Shown here piece by piece: positions 18,281-28,000 of a stretch of 64,000 bases of DNA. The translations under genes were made by a program, and so were the position numbers. Positions within the stretch are counted from its first letter, which is position 1, and the number at the start of each line of letters is the position of its first letter. Below the pieces are notes generated by a model, which was given only the letters and a program-made list of their open reading frames with translations, was not told the origin of the DNA and did no database searches. This DNA is from Pirellulaceae bacterium (GTDB lineage: Bacteria; Planctomycetota; Planctomycetia; Pirellulales; Pirellulaceae): NCBI GenBank assembly GCA_020852965.1, contig JADYZV010000009.1, forward strand, positions 1 to 64,000, given 5' to 3'.

Positions 18281-19987
18281 TTATTCCGGCGGCACCATGG
18301 GCAACAACGAACCCGTGGATAGATTCAGTTTGGCGATGGCGATCATGTGATCAGACTGCGCTCGGGCCCAAGTATTTTCAGCCTGGATCAACTGGAGCTC
18401 AGCATTGAGCAATTGGTCGAGCAAGAGATTTCGCGCCGTGCCATCGAGAAACGCATCTTGCCAGCGCGCGATCAAGTAGTCGAGCTCCGCGTGAATTGCT
18501 AAAGTCGAGCGCACAGCCGATTCGAGTTCACTAAAAGAGGCTTGGAGCTGGGCTACGTTCCCTTCGACAGCGGCGCCAACGGTCAGTAGCGTATGATCGA
18601 GCTCAAGCAGTGTGCGTCGCAGTTCTAGCCGTCGTTCACGCAGTATGGCTTTCGCTGCCGTATTGCTGACCGGTCGCAAATAGGAAAACGCGGCCGAATA
18701 GCTGGGCGAACCCGTGGTGAACTGATCGCCAAATGATTTTGCCGCATCGAAATCACCGTTGAGCCCGCGCACGTAACCTTCCATCACGAGGTTCAACGTA
18801 GGTCGCAGTTCGTTCTCTGCCACTTGCAAACGCACACGCGAGGCTTGCAAGCTGGTGCGAATAGCTTGGATCTCTGGATGATAGTTGAGCGCGGTGGTCA
18901 ATTCATCCTCACGCGATACCATGCTCTTCCAATCTGCGGGAAGTGTCAACGGAATCAGCTCTTCACCGGAAGCATTGCGCAAGAGCGGTGCTGCCACCGA
19001 CGCGCGCAGGTTTGCCTCGGCGGCCTGTACTTGCGCCCAGGCTTTGGCCTGTGCGGCCCGCTGCTTGAAGATTGCCGACTCGGCACGCAACTGTTGGCTA
19101 CGAAGTGTATCGATATCGGAGCGACCTACCAATTGATCGTGGAGTTCTTGCAAACTCTTTAAGCCGCGCTCGATCTGTTTGTAGTTGGCGCGCGCTGCCG
19201 CAAGTTCCCAGTAGGTGCTGGTGATGGAGAACGCATGCTCTTGAATCCTCTTAGAAGCGTCCTGCATGCTCTCGTCAGCGGCCAAAGCGGCCACCACATA
19301 CGAAGAGCGATTGTAGGTTTTCCCAGCTCCGCGCATCAACGGCTGCGTATAGCGCATGAGCATCTTGGTGTCGGCCTGATTGTCGGGTGTAAAAAAGTTC
19401 GAATTGCTGTCCTTGAAATTGAAATCCTGAGATAACTCGGCCAAACCACCGTGTGTATTCTTGGCGCGCAACCCCGAGCTATTGTTCCAAACGTGGTCGT
19501 TCAGGCGCCCCGCAGTTCCCGTAGTAAGCGTATTCCCTACCGGATTGGAACTGTCCTGGAATATCGACTCGACAAACGCGCTCGGATCGAATTGACCATT
19601 GGTAGCCGCCGCTTGGGCCTGCAGAATCTGTGGCTCGACCAATACCGACTGCACTAACGGTGAGTTCTCGACGGCCAACCAGATCAACTGCTCTAGCGTC
19701 CATCCTTGAGCGGCTATATGGGGATTCAATCGCGAGTTTTCATTCTCGGTCCACCAGGGCTGGGTCAACGACGAAGAATCCGCAGCCTCGCGTGTTGGGG
19801 GCGCCAAATCGTCACGACTCTGGAACTGGCTGAAGTCGATCGGCCCATCGAGGCTCGGGATGGGCGGTGCGGCAACCTCCGCAGCTCCGGTATCCTGAGC
19901 GCGCGCAGCATCAGCCAGCACCACCACGAGGGCGATCACCAACCAAACTATGCTCACTTTGGTCATCCCTGACAACTTCACACACAT
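18281..19987 (-). CDS. TolC-like outer-membrane efflux protein
   Basis: This 568-residue protein has a signal peptide ending AARAQD. Either the ATG at 19987 or the one at 19966 could be the start, and the second gives the more typical signal sequence. Long amphipathic helices rich in Gln, Ala and Leu are arranged as two repeated halves, as in TolC (for example the YWELAAARANYKQIERGL and LQASRVRLQVAENELRP regions). It would form the outer-membrane duct for an adaptor-dependent export system. The only adaptors in the window are those at 3.4-8.3 kb, separated by the cytochrome cluster. It is convergent with that cluster, with 79 bases between the stops. Confidence 0.88.
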   Translation of the reverse strand: MCVKLSGMTKVSIVWLVIALVVVLADAARAQDTGAAEVAAPPIPSLDGPIDFSQFQSRDDLAPPTREAADSSSLTQPWWTENENSRLNPHIAAQGWTLEQLIWLAVENSPLVQSVLVEPQILQAQAAATNGQFDPSAFVESIFQDSSNPVGNTLTTGTAGRLNDHVWNNSSGLRAKNTHGGLAELSQDFNFKDSNSNFFTPDNQADTKMLMRYTQPLMRGAGKTYNRSSYVVAALAADESMQDASKRIQEHAFSITSTYWELAAARANYKQIERGLKSLQELHDQLVGRSDIDTLRSQQLRAESAIFKQRAAQAKAWAQVQAAEANLRASVAAPLLRNASGEELIPLTLPADWKSMVSREDELTTALNYHPEIQAIRTSLQASRVRLQVAENELRPTLNLVMEGYVRGLNGDFDAAKSFGDQFTTGSPSYSAAFSYLRPVSNTAAKAILRERRLELRRTLLELDHTLLTVGAAVEGNVAQLQASFSELESAVRSTLAIHAELDYLIARWQDAFLDGTARNLLLDQLLNAELQLIQAENTWARAQSDHMIAIAKLNLSTGSLLPMVPPE

Positions 19988-20199
19988 CCCTTTGTTTCGA
20001 GAAGGGCTCCAGTTGCGTCCATCCTCGGCGCAACGGGTCCATAGTGAAACATCGGAATAGCGGCCAATTCGTCATAATCGCGATACGCAGACTCGCCCGA
20101 ACTAGGCAGCAAGCCAGACGGATCTACCGCACAAGCCGCACAATGCGAACAGGCAGCCGGTTTCTCTCCACCATAAGTTCCGTGACGAAATGCCGTCAT
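19978..20199 (-). CDS. Possible small protein with CxxCxxC motif
   Basis: I do not recognise this frame. From ATG 20199 it encodes 73 residues containing CSHCAACAV, with third-position base use like the surrounding genes. It ends at 19978, so it overlaps the longer TolC start by a few bases, or ends 11 bases before the shorter one. That close coupling makes a real upstream gene plausible. There is no signal peptide. A spurious frame within the promoter region remains possible. Confidence 0.35.
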   Translation of the reverse strand: MTAFRHGTYGGEKPAACSHCAACAVDPSGLLPSSGESAYRDYDELAAIPMFHYGPVAPRMDATGALLETKGCV

Positions 20200-20361
20200 T
20201 TTGGTTGAAGGTCGGCACAATCGATACAATCGACAAGGCAGCGGATGTTTACCCATAGGGAACCGGCGATTTGTCTACCTCGGAATGAATGGGCGATTTG
20301 TTTGACCAAGAGTTGTCGAGCCTTGCATTCCTGGAACTCCCGAACCGCTAATTCCATAGCC

Positions 20362-22803
20362 ATGCGCCGCCTGAGTATCACCTACAAATTGACTGCCTTG
20401 CTGGCGTTGCTCTCCACCGCACCGCTAGTGTTTTTGGTATTCAATCGAACTTCGGCGGAAATAGCCAATGCCACTCGCGCTCGCTTCGTAAGCTGCGAAC
20501 AACTGGCACTTGGCTGTTCGTTGCAGCTCAAGCACCTAGACTATCAAGCGGTCGAACAGCTACTGACGCAGTTTCACCAGCGGGCGAGTGATCTGCAGGG
20601 CGTTCGTTTGGTCCGTTTCGACGGGTTGGTCATCCAACAATTGGGGACGATGTCGCCATCCGTCTCTACCGAGCCGTCTCAAGAGTCGGTCAAGTTCATA
20701 AGGATTCCCATCACGCGTGGTCCCCGTCAGTGGGGTGAGATCGAAGCCAGTTACCACAGTGACCCAGCCGCTGCACAGTTGTGGCGAGTCTGTGAGGCGC
20801 TGATAGCCACGCTGTCGCTCAACCTATTGACCTTCGGCATGTTGCTACGCCGCTCCTTAGCGGTACTCGACTCGGGCAACGCGGTTCCCAAACGGGTGCG
20901 CAATACGCTCGACACGATTGCGGGCGGTGTAGTCATCCTGGACGCGAATCAAAAGATTGTAATGGCCAACGAAGCGTTTCAAGGAAGTTGCCGAAGATCG
21001 ATGGATTCGCTGCTCGGTACACCCCTGGGCGATATTCCGTTTCGCCACGATGCACAAAGACTACCGTGGGAGCAAGCGGCCATCGATAAACAGCGGCAAA
21101 GCGGAGCGACTCTATTCCTGGAAGATGGCCAGCTCGAACGCTGCTTCGTGGCCAACGCCACACCGATTTTCGATTCGAAAGAAGCGGTCGCCGGAACTCT
21201 GGTTAGCTTCGAGGATGTGACCAACCTGGAACAGCAGAAGCAGTCGCTGATGCTGGCGTTGAGCGAGCTGGAAACGTCCAAAGACCAAATCCATCAGCAA
21301 AACCTGCGGCTACAGGAACTGGCGTCGCGCGACGTATTGACTGGCGCGTTCAATCGACGCTCATTGTACGAACAATTGGAGACTCTGTGGCACGAATTTG
21401 AGAACAACGGGCAAGCGCTCAATTGCATCATGTTCGACGTGGATCACTTCAAGAAGCTCAACGACAACTATGGACACGCTGTGGGCGACCAAGTGCTCAA
21501 GGATGTATCGCGCACGATCCAAGAAGCCGTACCCGCGCCAGGTTTTGCCGGCCGTTACGGCGGTGAGGAGTTCTGCGTAGTGCTACCTTCCATGTCCGCC
21601 GCAGAGGCAACGCTGGTTGGCGAGTCGATTCGCGCGGCGATCGAATCCAAGTTGTGCGAGCCTTACCACGTGACTGCCAGCTTGGGCGTCTCGGGGACTG
21701 AATTCGGTGCGCCTAGCTTCCAGTTGATTATTGAGCAGGCCGACCAAGCGCTCTACGCAGCCAAGCATGGCGGTCGCAATGCGGTTCGCTGCTGGAGTCA
21801 CAGCCTGGCATCCGAAACGACCGTTAAAACATTGGCGATGCCCACGACCTATGACCAGCCCATTTCCTATCATGCCGTCGCATCCTTGCACGCAGCGCTC
21901 GCTTATCGCGATGCGGATACAGCCCTGCACAGCCAACGAGTAGCCGAGATGGCAGTGAATTTGGGTCGCGGGTTAATGACCGCCGGTCAACTCTATATCC
22001 TCGAGATCGCCGCAATTCTGCACGATATCGGCAAGATTGGTGTCCCTGATTCCATTCTCCTCAAGCCGGCCAAGCTAACCAGCGAAGAATGGAAAGTGAT
22101 GGAAGCTCATGCGCAGATGGGAGTTGATATCGTCGACTCATCATTCAGCTCTCCGTGGTTATCCGACATCGTTCGCTACCACCACTATCGTTTCGATGGT
22201 AGCAACACCCCACCCGGTCAGCCTGTCCGAGGCGACATTCCCATTGGCGCCAGAATCGTGTGCATCGTCGACGCCTATGACGCCATGACATCCAATCGTG
22301 TCTATCGCAAGGGACGCAAGCCGGAAGAGGCCTTCGAAGAACTGCGACGTTGCGCTGGGACACAATTCGATCCACTTTTGGTCGAACGTTTCATCTCGTT
22401 GCAGCTCGGTTGGCGCGCCGACAGCCGCTTTGCGAAATCGGACATCGAGGGAAGAGAAGCCCTGGCCATTGGCCACTTGACCGAGCGGACGATGCACTCG
22501 TTCGAAACGCACGATGCGAAAGTACTGGCCGAATCGTTAGAGAAACTTGCCATGGCAGGTGAACTTTACGACCTGCCAGCCATCCGCCATTTGGCCACCG
22601 AACTACGAAAAGCCATCGGTGATGCCCGAACCGACGACTGGGAATTTGCAACTCCGATCGTTCAAAACCTGCTCGAAATGTGCTTGATGGTACAGCGCGC
22701 CCACATTCACGACGTCGCTTCACGCCCACAAGATACTGAAAACTGTCCTCAAAGCAGTTACTACTCTACCGCCCGCGACTGGTGGGATGCTGAGCAAGTC
22801 TAA
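20362..22803 (+). CDS. PAS-GGDEF-HD cyclic-di-GMP turnover sensor protein
   Basis: This is about 813 residues from ATG 20362, chosen because the membrane segment (LTALLALLSTAPLVFLVF) follows directly; the frame stays open to 20245. A periplasmic stretch is followed by a second membrane helix near 145-160 and a PAS domain (about 175-290). The GGDEF domain has an intact active site GGEEF at 400-404, so diguanylate cyclase activity is expected. There is no RxxD inhibitory site just before it. The C-terminal HD domain has HDIGKIG (H554, D555) and HHYRFDG (H607, H608), as in HD-GYP phosphodiesterases, but the GYP motif itself is replaced. The protein may both make and break c-di-GMP. Confidence 0.9.
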   Translation: MRRLSITYKLTALLALLSTAPLVFLVFNRTSAEIANATRARFVSCEQLALGCSLQLKHLDYQAVEQLLTQFHQRASDLQGVRLVRFDGLVIQQLGTMSPSVSTEPSQESVKFIRIPITRGPRQWGEIEASYHSDPAAAQLWRVCEALIATLSLNLLTFGMLLRRSLAVLDSGNAVPKRVRNTLDTIAGGVVILDANQKIVMANEAFQGSCRRSMDSLLGTPLGDIPFRHDAQRLPWEQAAIDKQRQSGATLFLEDGQLERCFVANATPIFDSKEAVAGTLVSFEDVTNLEQQKQSLMLALSELETSKDQIHQQNLRLQELASRDVLTGAFNRRSLYEQLETLWHEFENNGQALNCIMFDVDHFKKLNDNYGHAVGDQVLKDVSRTIQEAVPAPGFAGRYGGEEFCVVLPSMSAAEATLVGESIRAAIESKLCEPYHVTASLGVSGTEFGAPSFQLIIEQADQALYAAKHGGRNAVRCWSHSLASETTVKTLAMPTTYDQPISYHAVASLHAALAYRDADTALHSQRVAEMAVNLGRGLMTAGQLYILEIAAILHDIGKIGVPDSILLKPAKLTSEEWKVMEAHAQMGVDIVDSSFSSPWLSDIVRYHHYRFDGSNTPPGQPVRGDIPIGARIVCIVDAYDAMTSNRVYRKGRKPEEAFEELRRCAGTQFDPLLVERFISLQLGWRADSRFAKSDIEGREALAIGHLTERTMHSFETHDAKVLAESLEKLAMAGELYDLPAIRHLATELRKAIGDARTDDWEFATPIVQNLLEMCLMVQRAHIHDVASRPQDTENCPQSSYYSTARDWWDAEQV

Positions 22804-22817
22804 GTAGTCTGCCTGGT

Positions 22818-22851
22818 GTAGGCTCGTAACGAGTGCCACGAGTTACGGCAG
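22818..22851. repeat. R4-family palindrome
   Basis: The imperfect hairpin with core CTCGTAACGAGTGCCACGAG occurs 14 bases after the GGDEF gene stop. Two related copies, in inverted orientation to each other, lie at 49261 and 49453. Confidence 0.7.
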
Positions 22852-22866
22852 ATCGAAGCAAATGAC

Positions 22867-22914
22867 TAAAACGCCGCGTTTGCACCTCTCAATGTGCTGG
22901 GTCCGGGCGTTTTA
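22867..22914. terminator. Possible bidirectional terminator-like hairpin
   Basis: TAAAACGCC at 22867 pairs with GGCGTTTTA ending at 22914. The stem encloses about 30 bases with a smaller inner GCAC/GTGC stem. The run TTTT then AAAAAAA at the right arm gives a U-rich tail on either strand. It lies about 65 bases past the stop of the PAS-GGDEF-HD gene. The loop is long, so efficiency is uncertain. Confidence 0.4.
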
Positions 22915-23592
22915 AAAAAAGCGCTAACTTGTAGTTAGGTCAGCACTACGCGGTTAATCAGGTTGGCTCTTCGGCCACGCGTTGGGCTCGCCGTCGCCCC
23001 CGAAATGGGTCGCCACACGCGCTGGCAACTACTGCCAGTACCACGTTTTGAAAAACCGCGATGACGGTAGAACAAACTAAAAGACCTGCTACGAGTGCCA
23101 GGCCACTGCGAGGAAATGCGTTTATTTAAGTACCTAAATCTAAAGGTGGATAGGATCGATTGATGTCAATGCGGCCCTCTCGAAGGAATCCTGCCCGGCC
23201 GTATTCCACAGCTACGGTCGCGCTTAGTTACGGACGCGCTTAGTATCGTGTAGGAAAGCAATTGTCGATTTCGGAAAACGGAAGAGGTTTCCAGCTTGTC
23301 ATCCTTGAGTTGACAAGCTGGAAGGCTACTCAATTTACACCCGCGCGATCGATATATGGCCAGCACGACGTCGAAAGCTTTCGAGACGGAGCCAGTGCGG
23401 ATGAAGGAGCCAGATCTAAATACTGGTTTTGGACTCGGCCTGATTGATAATCCGATTTTGGCACAGCGATTGCTTGATAGGACCACCACGATCTTGAATA
23501 CCATGCTACGCCGCCGCCCTGCCGGCTGTAGCGCGACGTAGTCAGCATGTTCTGCGTCGCAATTCCAATGCAGGCACTAGGGGAGACAGATC
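22915..23592. other. Intergenic region with an 11-bp inverted repeat
   Basis: This gap of about 680 bases precedes the Gly/Tyr-rich gene. The one ordered element is a perfect inverted repeat at 23291-23321, CCAGCTTGTCA and TGACAAGCTGG, with a nine-base spacer. It could be an operator or a hairpin. Open frames on both strands in this gap have poor composition and I do not call them genes. The promoter of the next gene should lie here. Confidence 0.6.
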
Positions 23593-23955
23593 ATGAAACG
23601 TTTAGCAATCGCCGCTGCCCTGGCCGTCGCGCTGGTGGCAGTCAGTCAGAGCGACGCCCGCGCTCAATTCGGAATCGGCTTCGGCAACTATAGTGGCTAT
23701 GGAGTTGGCCTCGGCGGCTACGGTGGCGGTCTGGGCTACGGCTCGGGCATCAGCCTCCGAGTTGGCCCGTCGCTCGGCTACAATCGCCTCGGTTACGGCG
23801 GATATGGTGGCTACAGCGCCTTTCGTCCCAGTTATGGCCTAGGCTATGGTGGCTACAACAGCTATCGTCCCAGCTATGGCATTGGTTATCGTAGCTACAA
23901 CAGCTACCGTCCAGCGTTCTACGGACGTCACGGGGGATACGGACGCTGTCACTAG
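23593..23955 (+). CDS. Secreted Gly/Tyr-rich repeat protein
   Basis: This 120-residue protein starts at ATG 23593 after AGGGGAG, one of the clearer ribosome sites in the window. A signal peptide (about residues 1-25, ending DARAQ) precedes a mature part made of Gly-Tyr-rich motifs such as GYGGYS and a decamer-like repeat around SYRPSYGIGY. The repeated Y/G/R/S composition resembles secreted or cell-surface low-complexity proteins. No catalytic motif is visible. It stands alone, with the convergent PEP-CTERM gene about 440 bases downstream. Confidence 0.8.
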   Translation: MKRLAIAAALAVALVAVSQSDARAQFGIGFGNYSGYGVGLGGYGGGLGYGSGISLRVGPSLGYNRLGYGGYGGYSAFRPSYGLGYGGYNSYRPSYGIGYRSYNSYRPAFYGRHGGYGRCH

Positions 23956-24394
23956 TCGATCATCGGCGCCGGCCCGATATTACCGGGCTGGACGATTGAC
24001 ACCGCTGCGCTACCTGGCAAACTCGATCAACGATCATCCCAGAGTTTGAGCACGAGTTAGTCTGTATTCGCGTTCATTCGTGGGCCAATCGAGGTTGGCA
24101 ACAAGCGGGGAATCATTGACCAAGCAACTGGGCAGCGCGGCGGATCATCTATGTCCAATCTTCGGGCGAGGATCATTGCTGCAAGCTCATTGTGTGGCCC
24201 AATGGAAGGATGTTGGCCCCAGAGTTTCAGGAGCCGCAAATTGGCAACGTTGGGAAACTTGAGTACCCACCGCTAAGCGCCACTACATTCCAGAACCACT
24301 GCGACATCCCCACAATTAGTCAGAACCATTGGGGCAGATTGATTGTAACCTCACGCAAAGGCGCCGGTGGGACAATGGCCTTCGAACAGCAATA
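23956..24394. other. Convergent intergenic region
   Basis: The two flanking genes end towards each other. A weak hairpin (GCCCG at 23972, CGGGC at 23984) follows the Gly/Tyr-rich gene, without a T-run. I see nothing else that is ordered and no convincing gene. Confidence 0.5.
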
Positions 24395-25054
24395 CTAAGC
24401 TTGGCGGGCGCGGCGGAAGAAGCCTAAGCTACCGGCGAGCATTAATAGCACAGCCGACGAAGGCTCGGGGACCGCTAAGAGAGCGCTGCCATACGTCGTA
24501 TTGGCGACCTTGTCGGTCGAATCAAGCTCGTCATCAAAGAAGAGATTGCCCAATGGATGGCGATTAACCTTGAGCAATGCCATATCTCCCAGATTGCCCG
24601 TGACCGTAAACTGGATCGTTGCCAATATCGCTTCGAAAGAGCTCTGATCGACCGCAGACTTGATACCCATGGCGCCTGTCACACCACCGATTTCCAATGT
24701 GTGCGCCCCATTGTCAATATTGATGATTCGATTGAAAACTGTATCGGGGTAGATTGGATTGATGCTAACATCGGCAACGCTGGCAATGCTAACTCCGCCC
24801 ACCGACGGAGCGGTGGGCGCGAAATCAATAATCATCGGCCCAAAGGCAGTCAGGCCAGAAACGCTTGTGAAGAATTTTAGCTGCTCCCCAGCGGTGGCCG
24901 TCTCGCGCACGATCAAATCGACCGTCACCTTTTCACCCGGCTGACCGATATACAACGGGTCGCTAAAGCCGAGGCTATAAACTAACCCGGCTTGTGCTGG
25001 CGAACTTCCGGCCAAGACTAAACAAGCAACAAGAAATAATCCCGAAACTCGCAT
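24395..25054 (-). CDS. PEP-CTERM-anchored protein with cohesin-like domain
   Basis: This 219-residue protein has a signal peptide (about 1-22, ending PAQA) and a beta-rich domain of about 165 residues. Its C-terminus is a PEP-CTERM sorting signal: VPEPSSAVLL, a short hydrophobic stretch, then FFRRARQA. The domain opens with GEKVTVDLIV and closes with ILATIQFTVTGNLGDMALL, a pattern resembling cohesin folds; this is an inference, not a confirmed match. It starts 34 bases after the stop of the giant dockerin-bearing gene on the same strand, so they are probably co-transcribed. It could anchor that protein at the cell surface. No exosortase gene is in the window. Confidence 0.8.
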   Translation of the reverse strand: MRVSGLFLVACLVLAGSSPAQAGLVYSLGFSDPLYIGQPGEKVTVDLIVRETATAGEQLKFFTSVSGLTAFGPMIIDFAPTAPSVGGVSIASVADVSINPIYPDTVFNRIINIDNGAHTLEIGGVTGAMGIKSAVDQSSFEAILATIQFTVTGNLGDMALLKVNRHPLGNLFFDDELDSTDKVANTTYGSALLAVPEPSSAVLLMLAGSLGFFRRARQA

Positions 25055-25088
25055 CGCAGCTCTCCTAAACTTGCTGAATAATCAGCGA

Positions 25089-28000
25089 TTAGAAACCTAG
25101 ACTCTTGCCGTATCTTTGCCGAAAGAAGAAGTTATCGATTCCATCAATGACACCTCCACCATTGTAATCGAAAGCGATGTTGTAACCTGCTTGTCCAGGG
25201 TTTTTTCCGTAACTCGCTCGGAATACAAAGTTGTCCATACCGTCTACATCGCGGTCGCCGTCGATATCGCCATACAAGGCAAAGAATTTGTCATTAATAT
25301 CGCTACCGAAAGCGTAGTCGTCACCACCAGTACCGTCATTGTCGCCATCCAACTTGACCGTTGGAGTGTCTGTCAGGCTAAATCGCTCTGCCTTAAGAGT
25401 TAGCTTGTAGTTACCATCGATCAGTGCTTTTTGAGTACCGCGAGTCATGCCCCCGCTAAAAAGGATGAGCAATTCGGTTTTCCCGTTTACAGTCGAAGTC
25501 GTCCAAGTAGTGGCTACGCTGCCGGCAGCTCCGTAGCTGCCCGCTAGACGGGAGACGGAAATGGCGTCACCCAGGTGATCGTCAATCGTCACCAGCGAAT
25601 TGAACTTCACTACGATCTGCGTTACGTTGGAGCGTTGAGACGTTCCATCGCCAACGACCATTGAGGCGACTTTGGGAGCTTCGTCAGTGACAATTGTCCC
25701 GACTCCTTGAGCGTCCGCCAGGGTCGCGTTGTTTGGATTACTGAGATTGACCACAAACGTTTCTGTCAACTCGTCCAGCGTATCGCCGACGACTGGAACC
25801 AGGATCTGTTTGCTGGTTTCACCCGGAGCAAAAGTCAGCGTGCCACTCGTGGTCGCGAAATCGTCCGGCGAAACAGCCGTGCCGTTCGTGGTGGTGTAGT
25901 CGACCGTGACCGTTTTCCCACTAGCGGACAATAGCGTGACCGTGAAGACCGCGTTGGTCGTACCACTGTTCCCTTCAACGACACTGGCATCGCTAATGCT
26001 GAGCGACGGTGGCGGATCGTTGTCGGTGATGGTTCCCAAACCTTGACCATCATCGATGGTCACGTTGACGGGGGTAGCCAGATTCACAAAGAACGTTTCG
26101 TCTATTTCGTCGAGTAGGTCACCCAGAATATCGACCGAAACCTGCTGGCTCGTTTCACCAGACGCGAAGTTGAGAGTTCCCGAAGCGGCGACAAAATCGT
26201 CTCCTGCTATCGCTGAGTCGGACTGTGTCGAGTAGCCAACCGATATCGGCTTACCGCTGGCAGTCGACAGCGAAACAGTGAAGTACATGGTCACATGACC
26301 AATATCTCCCTCCGTTACCGTTGCGTTGCCGATGCTGACCGTCGGTGGTGGATCGTTATCCGTGATTGTCCCCAAGCCTTGGCCGTCAGAAATGGTAGCG
26401 TTGACGGGATTTGTCAAGTTGACGAAGTAAGTCTCGTCGAATTCGTCAAGCAAATCGCCAACAATCTGAACCGTAATCTGCTGGCTGGTAACACCAGCCG
26501 CGAAATTGAGTGTACCTGACGCAGACGTGAAGTCAGTCACGGCAGTCGCCGTATCGCCAGCGGTGGCATAGGCGACTGAAATCGGCTTACCACTAGGTGC
26601 CGAGAGCGACACCGTAAACACAGCTTGGACGAAGCCCCCGTCTCCTTCCACTACGGTGACGTCATCTATGCTGAGCGACGGTGGCGGATCGTTGTCGGTG
26701 ATCGTACCGAGGCCGAAGGAATCAACAATTTCGCCGTTGACGGCCGTTGACAGATTGACGCGATACTGTTCGTCGAACTCATCGAGCGTATCACCCTGGA
26801 TCAGCACGGTTACCGTTTTACTGGTCTCGCCAGGCGCAAAACTCACCATGCCTCCAACGATAGCGGTATAGTCGCCGGGCGCCTTAGCATCCATGTCTTG
26901 CGTGTCGACTTGCACGCTGACCGTCAGGGCGCTGGCCTTGGAAAGCATCACTGTAAAGACGGCATTCACACTACTGCTATCGAGCTCGCTTACCGTTACG
27001 TCGTCAATACTGATGTGGGTGTCATCGTTCTCGATCGTCACGACCCCTTGCCCAGTCGTGATACCCGCGTTGACTGCGTTGGTTAGATTGACAAATAGAG
27101 TTTCATAATCTTCGGGAGTGGTATCACCGCTGACTAGCACATCGATCGTTTTGGTCGTTTCACCGGGAGCGAAGGAGAGCGTCCCTGTGGCGGTTTGGTA
27201 GTCGTTATCGACTAGCGTGGCGGTTCCATTGGCGGTGGCATAGTCAAGCGTTACCGTGAGCGCCGAAGGATGGCTGAGAGTCACCGTCAACTGGGCCGTG
27301 GTAGTTCCACTGTTCCCTTCCAATAGCGAAACCGAATTGATCGACGCGTCCGTATCATCATTGAGAATATTCCCCACAGCCGCGCCATCGATAATTAGCG
27401 CATTGGTTGCATTCGAAAGATTGAGTAGCATGGTCTCGTGCTGTTCGCGCACTGTATCCCCTTGCACATCGACGAGAATCGTCTTAGTTGTTTGGCCCGG
27501 ATCGAAGGAGAGCGTTCCCGTCGCAGCCAAATAATCGCTATCTGCAAGCGTCGCCGTTCCATCGGCGGTGGCAAAGTCGACAGTGACCGTGCGGCGGCTG
27601 GGAACCACTAGAGTTACTTCGAATGCCAACTGAACCATCCCGGAGTCCCCTTCGATCACAGTGGCATCGGCCACGTTGATTTCGGTATCATCATTGACGA
27701 TCGTGCCAGTCCCAGTGCCATACAGAATATCTGCATGGACCACATTGGATAGAACCAGATTAAATACTTCGTCGGGTTCCAACACCATATCGCCATTGAC
27801 CAAGATAGTGATCGTTTTCAGCGTCTCGCCTGGGGCGAAACTGAGCGATCCGGCTTTGGCCACGAAATCGCTGTTCGCCACCGTGGCTGAATTATCGACG
27901 GTCGTGTAGTCGACGGTCACCGTTTGATTGGTTGGCGAAAGCAATTCGACCGTGAAAGTGTAGCTCGTCGTCCCGCTATCTCCTTCATCTTGCGTCACCG

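Noticed and set aside
23166..23504. 112-residue open frame on the minus strand
   Set aside because: Poor composition, no domain and no ribosome site. It overlaps the inverted repeat at 23291.
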